Of a stretch of 9,841 nucleotides of DNA, positions 8,591 to 9,841 are shown piece by piece. Under the pieces are notes generated by a model. That model was given only the letters and a program-made list of their open reading frames with translations, searched no databases and was not told the origin of the DNA. The stretch is from an uncultured Burkholderiaceae bacterium (lineage in GTDB: Bacteria > Pseudomonadota > Gammaproteobacteria > Burkholderiales > Burkholderiaceae_F). The position numbers were made by a program, and so were the translations under genes. Location of the stretch: NCBI GenBank assembly GCA_937936215.1, contig CALGWX010000280.1, forward strand, positions 1 through 9,841, read 5' to 3'. Each line of letters starts with the position of its first letter. The stretch's first letter is position 1.

Positions 8591-9064
8591 ATGGCCCCGC
8601 TCGACCTCCAGCCACTGCGCCGCCTGCTGCGGGCGCAGACGATCGCCGCGCTCGCCACCTTGCACCGCGGGGAGGCCGCGCTGTCGATGGTCCCGTTCGC
8701 CCTCGACGAAAGCGCGCCGGCCTTCGTGATCCATGTCAGCAGCCTGGCCGCACACACGCGCGACATGCTCGAGCACCCGCGCGTGAGCCTGCTCGTGGTG
8801 GCGCCCGACGACGGCGGCCGGCCGCAGGCGCGGCCGCGGGTGACGGTGCAGGGCGACGCCATGCCGATCGATCGCGACTCCGACCGCTACGCCGCCGCGC
8901 GGGCGCTTTACCTGCGGCGCTTTCCCGAGGCGGAAGACACCTTCGCGCTCGCCGACTTTTCGCTGTTCGCGATAACGCCGCTGTCGGCACGGTTCATCGG
9001 CGGGTTCGCGCAGGCGGTGAGCCTGACGCCGGAGCAGTTTGCCCGGGCGCTGCGCGACGGCTGA
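8591..9064 (+). CDS. Pyridoxamine-5'-phosphate-oxidase-like FMN-binding split-barrel protein
   Basis: The 157-residue product resembles the N-terminal split-barrel domain of HugZ-type and PNPOx-like proteins, which bind FMN or heme. It begins LQPLRRLLRAQTIAALATLH (6-25), then AALSMVPFALDE (29-40), FVIHVSSLAAHTRDMLEHPRVSLLV (45-69), a loop, VTVQGDAMPI (84-93), AARALYLRRFPEAEDTFALADFSLFAITP (102-130) and GGFAQAVSL (137-145). These blocks are typical of small proteobacterial PNPOx-family proteins. The C-terminal DUF2470 domain of full HugZ is absent. The ATG at 8591 is where homology starts; its SD is weak, and the upstream extension of the frame is antisense to the kinase. The enzymatic activity is not known. 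True pyridoxal-phosphate biosynthesis (PdxH) is unlikely, because PdxH is longer and differs in sequence. Confidence 0.82.
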   Translation: MAPLDLQPLRRLLRAQTIAALATLHRGEAALSMVPFALDESAPAFVIHVSSLAAHTRDMLEHPRVSLLVVAPDDGGRPQARPRVTVQGDAMPIDRDSDRYAAARALYLRRFPEAEDTFALADFSLFAITPLSARFIGGFAQAVSLTPEQFARALRDG

Positions 9065-9068
9065 CGCA

Positions 9069-9089
9069 CCGCGGGCGGCCTCGCCGCGG
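9069..9089 (+). terminator. Hairpin just after the FMN-binding gene
   Basis: CCGC (9069-9072), a bulged G, and GGCG (9074-9077) pair with CGCC (9082-9085) and GCGG (9086-9089) around a 4-nt loop. The stem has 8 G-C pairs and begins 5 nt after the stop codon. No T-run follows, as for the other hairpins in this window, so terminator function is only plausible. Confidence 0.4.
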
Positions 9090-9343
9090 CTTGCCAAGAC
9101 CGGCGCCGGGGCTGGCGCCCGGGCGGCGGGAGGATCGGGCGTCCTCGCGCGCCCGGTTGGCGGCTGCATTGCCCAGCCCGCACGCTGGCGCCCCCGGCGC
9201 CGGTGGATCGGGCATCATCACCGCCGCAGGCGCTTTTCCTCGGATGGCGACGCCGCGGCCCTCCGCTTCCGCTCAGCGACGATGATCTTCCCGTGCCGCC
9301 GAGTGCCGGTTTCGACGCTTTCGTTCCCCTGGCGCGCGCGCCC
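9090..9343. other. GC-rich spacer before the S26-like gene, no gene seen
   Basis: This is most of the 291-bp gap between the FMN-binding gene and the S26-like gene. It contains short symmetries such as GGCGCC repeated around CCC (near 9187-9201) and CGGGCG/CGCCCG (9137-9156). Open frames pass through it, but their translations are Arg/Pro/Ala-rich with no recognisable family. No clear promoter was found, although a promoter for the downstream gene would be expected here. Confidence 0.45.
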
Positions 9344-9358
9344 GGAGGCCGCCGCATG
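9344..9358 (+). promoter_or_regulatory. Ribosome binding site that fixes the S26-like gene start
   Basis: GGAGG (9344-9348) sits 7 nt before ATG (9356-9358), near-ideal spacing. It selects this ATG over an in-frame upstream ATG at 9203, whose extra 51 residues have no family resemblance. Confidence 0.75.
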
Positions 9359-9802
9359 AACGGCCGCCGCCGCGACCTGCTGCGGGCGCTGGTGGCGCTG
9401 CTGGCGGCGTTCGTCGTGACCACCGTGGCGGTGGCGCTGCTGCTGGAGCGCGGCGTGGTGATCGGCGACTTCATGGCGCCGGCGCTGCTCGACGGCGACG
9501 GCATCGTGGTCGACCGCGCCAGCGGCCGCTTCATCGACTACCGTCCGGGCGAGATCGTGTCGCTGCAGGTGCCCGGCGAGCGGCGCGGCCGCGTGCTCAA
9601 GCGCGTGCGCGGCGGGCCCGGCGACCCGGTGCTGGCCAGCGGCACGCAGCTGCGCGCGCTGGGGCCGGACGAGTTCGTCGTCGATGACGATCTCGCGGCC
9701 AACGGCTACACGGTGCTCGAGCGCAGCGAGATCGAGGGCCGCGTGCTGCTGCGGGCTTGGCCGCTGTCGCGGCTGAAGTGGCGGCCGGGAGTGGAGCCAT
9801 GA
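9356..9802 (+). CDS. Signal peptidase I-like (S26) membrane protein with Phe at the nucleophile position
   Basis: This 148-residue protein has one N-terminal TM helix (about 8-30, after RRR), then a short periplasmic domain laid out like type I signal peptidase. GDFMAPALLDGDGIVVDR (37-54) matches box B, usually (S)MxPTLxDGD, but F39 (TTC) replaces the catalytic serine. YRPGEIVSLQVP (62-73) corresponds to box C. VLKRVRGGPGDPV (80-92) is box D with the general-base lysine K82 retained. The C-terminal IEGRVLLRAWPLSRL (126-140) matches the family tail, but the GDNRxxSxDSR box E is degenerate (VVDDDLAANG). LepB is about twice as long, so this is a short paralogue. As written it is probably not an active peptidase. 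TTC differs from the serine codon TCC by one base, so an error or recent mutation is possible. Its stop overlaps the next start. Confidence 0.75.
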   Translation: MNGRRRDLLRALVALLAAFVVTTVAVALLLERGVVIGDFMAPALLDGDGIVVDRASGRFIDYRPGEIVSLQVPGERRGRVLKRVRGGPGDPVLASGTQLRALGPDEFVVDDDLAANGYTVLERSEIEGRVLLRAWPLSRLKWRPGVEP

Positions 9803-9841
9803 GGATGCTGGCGATTTGGCTTGGTGCGGCTTGGCTGCCGC
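9799..9841 (+). CDS. Start of a downstream gene, truncated by the window edge
   Basis: ATG at 9799 overlaps the TGA of the S26-like gene (ATGA), and an in-frame second ATG lies at 9805. GGAG (9793-9796) is 8 nt before 9805 but only 2 nt before 9799, so 9805 may be the true start. The visible residues MRMLAIWLGAAWLP look like the start of a signal peptide or TM helix. Overlap suggests translational coupling with the S26-like gene. Too little is visible to name a family. Confidence 0.5.
   Translation, partial: MRMLAIWLGAAWLP

Noticed and set aside
7317..8729. 470-codon + strand frame spanning the ROK kinase
   Set aside because: Most of it is antisense to the kinase, and the rest runs into the FMN-binding gene in the wrong frame. 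No SD or homology was found.

Overview
The window looks like the replication-origin-proximal part of a GC-rich betaproteobacterial chromosome. The gene order is dnaA, dnaN, gyrB on the + strand, with no recF between dnaN and gyrB. The protein sequences are of betaproteobacterial type (for example the RYIHAEQYVSDVV, KRYYHSLDLLLIDDIQFF and ITSDTYPKEL stretches of DnaA). The genus cannot be fixed from the sequence alone. Base composition is strongly GC-rich throughout. The exceptions are two short AT-rich islands, one just before dnaN (about 1640-1710) and one around 7262-7330.

Replication block (1-5402, + strand). dnaA is complete in length and carries every domain, but an in-frame TAG at 619-621 splits it where relatives have a conserved lysine codon (AAG to TAG is one base change). 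The dnaA-dnaN spacer holds one perfect DnaA box, several degenerate ones, a 12-bp direct repeat and an AT-rich stretch. It is a candidate origin or DnaA-autoregulatory region. dnaN (sliding clamp) and gyrB (gyrase B, TTG start) are intact, and a strong bulged hairpin lies between them. Both end in TAG at their canonical C-termini, so TAG is a normal stop in this organism.

Accessory block (5403-8429, - strand). Three genes point toward gyrB. In transcription order they are a ROK sugar kinase of the Mak/fructokinase type, a solitary Orc1/STAND-like AAA ATPase of unknown function, and a YbgC-like hotdog acyl-CoA thioesterase. The ATPase has an unusual AT-rich upstream island with a perfect 8-bp inverted repeat (AGTTTATC/GATAAACT). 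A hairpin follows directly after its stop codon.

Right-hand block (8430-9841, + strand). Divergent from the kinase lies a small single-domain FMN-binding split-barrel protein (pyridoxamine-phosphate-oxidase-like). After a gene-free spacer comes a one-TM signal-peptidase-I-like (S26) protein whose nucleophile serine position is phenylalanine. Its stop overlaps the start of a further gene cut by the window edge, which suggests translational coupling.

The points most worth a second look are the internal amber codon in dnaA, the Ser-to-Phe change in the S26-like protein, and the ATPase with its operator-like island. I see no CRISPR array, tRNA, rRNA, transposase or clear new multi-gene system.
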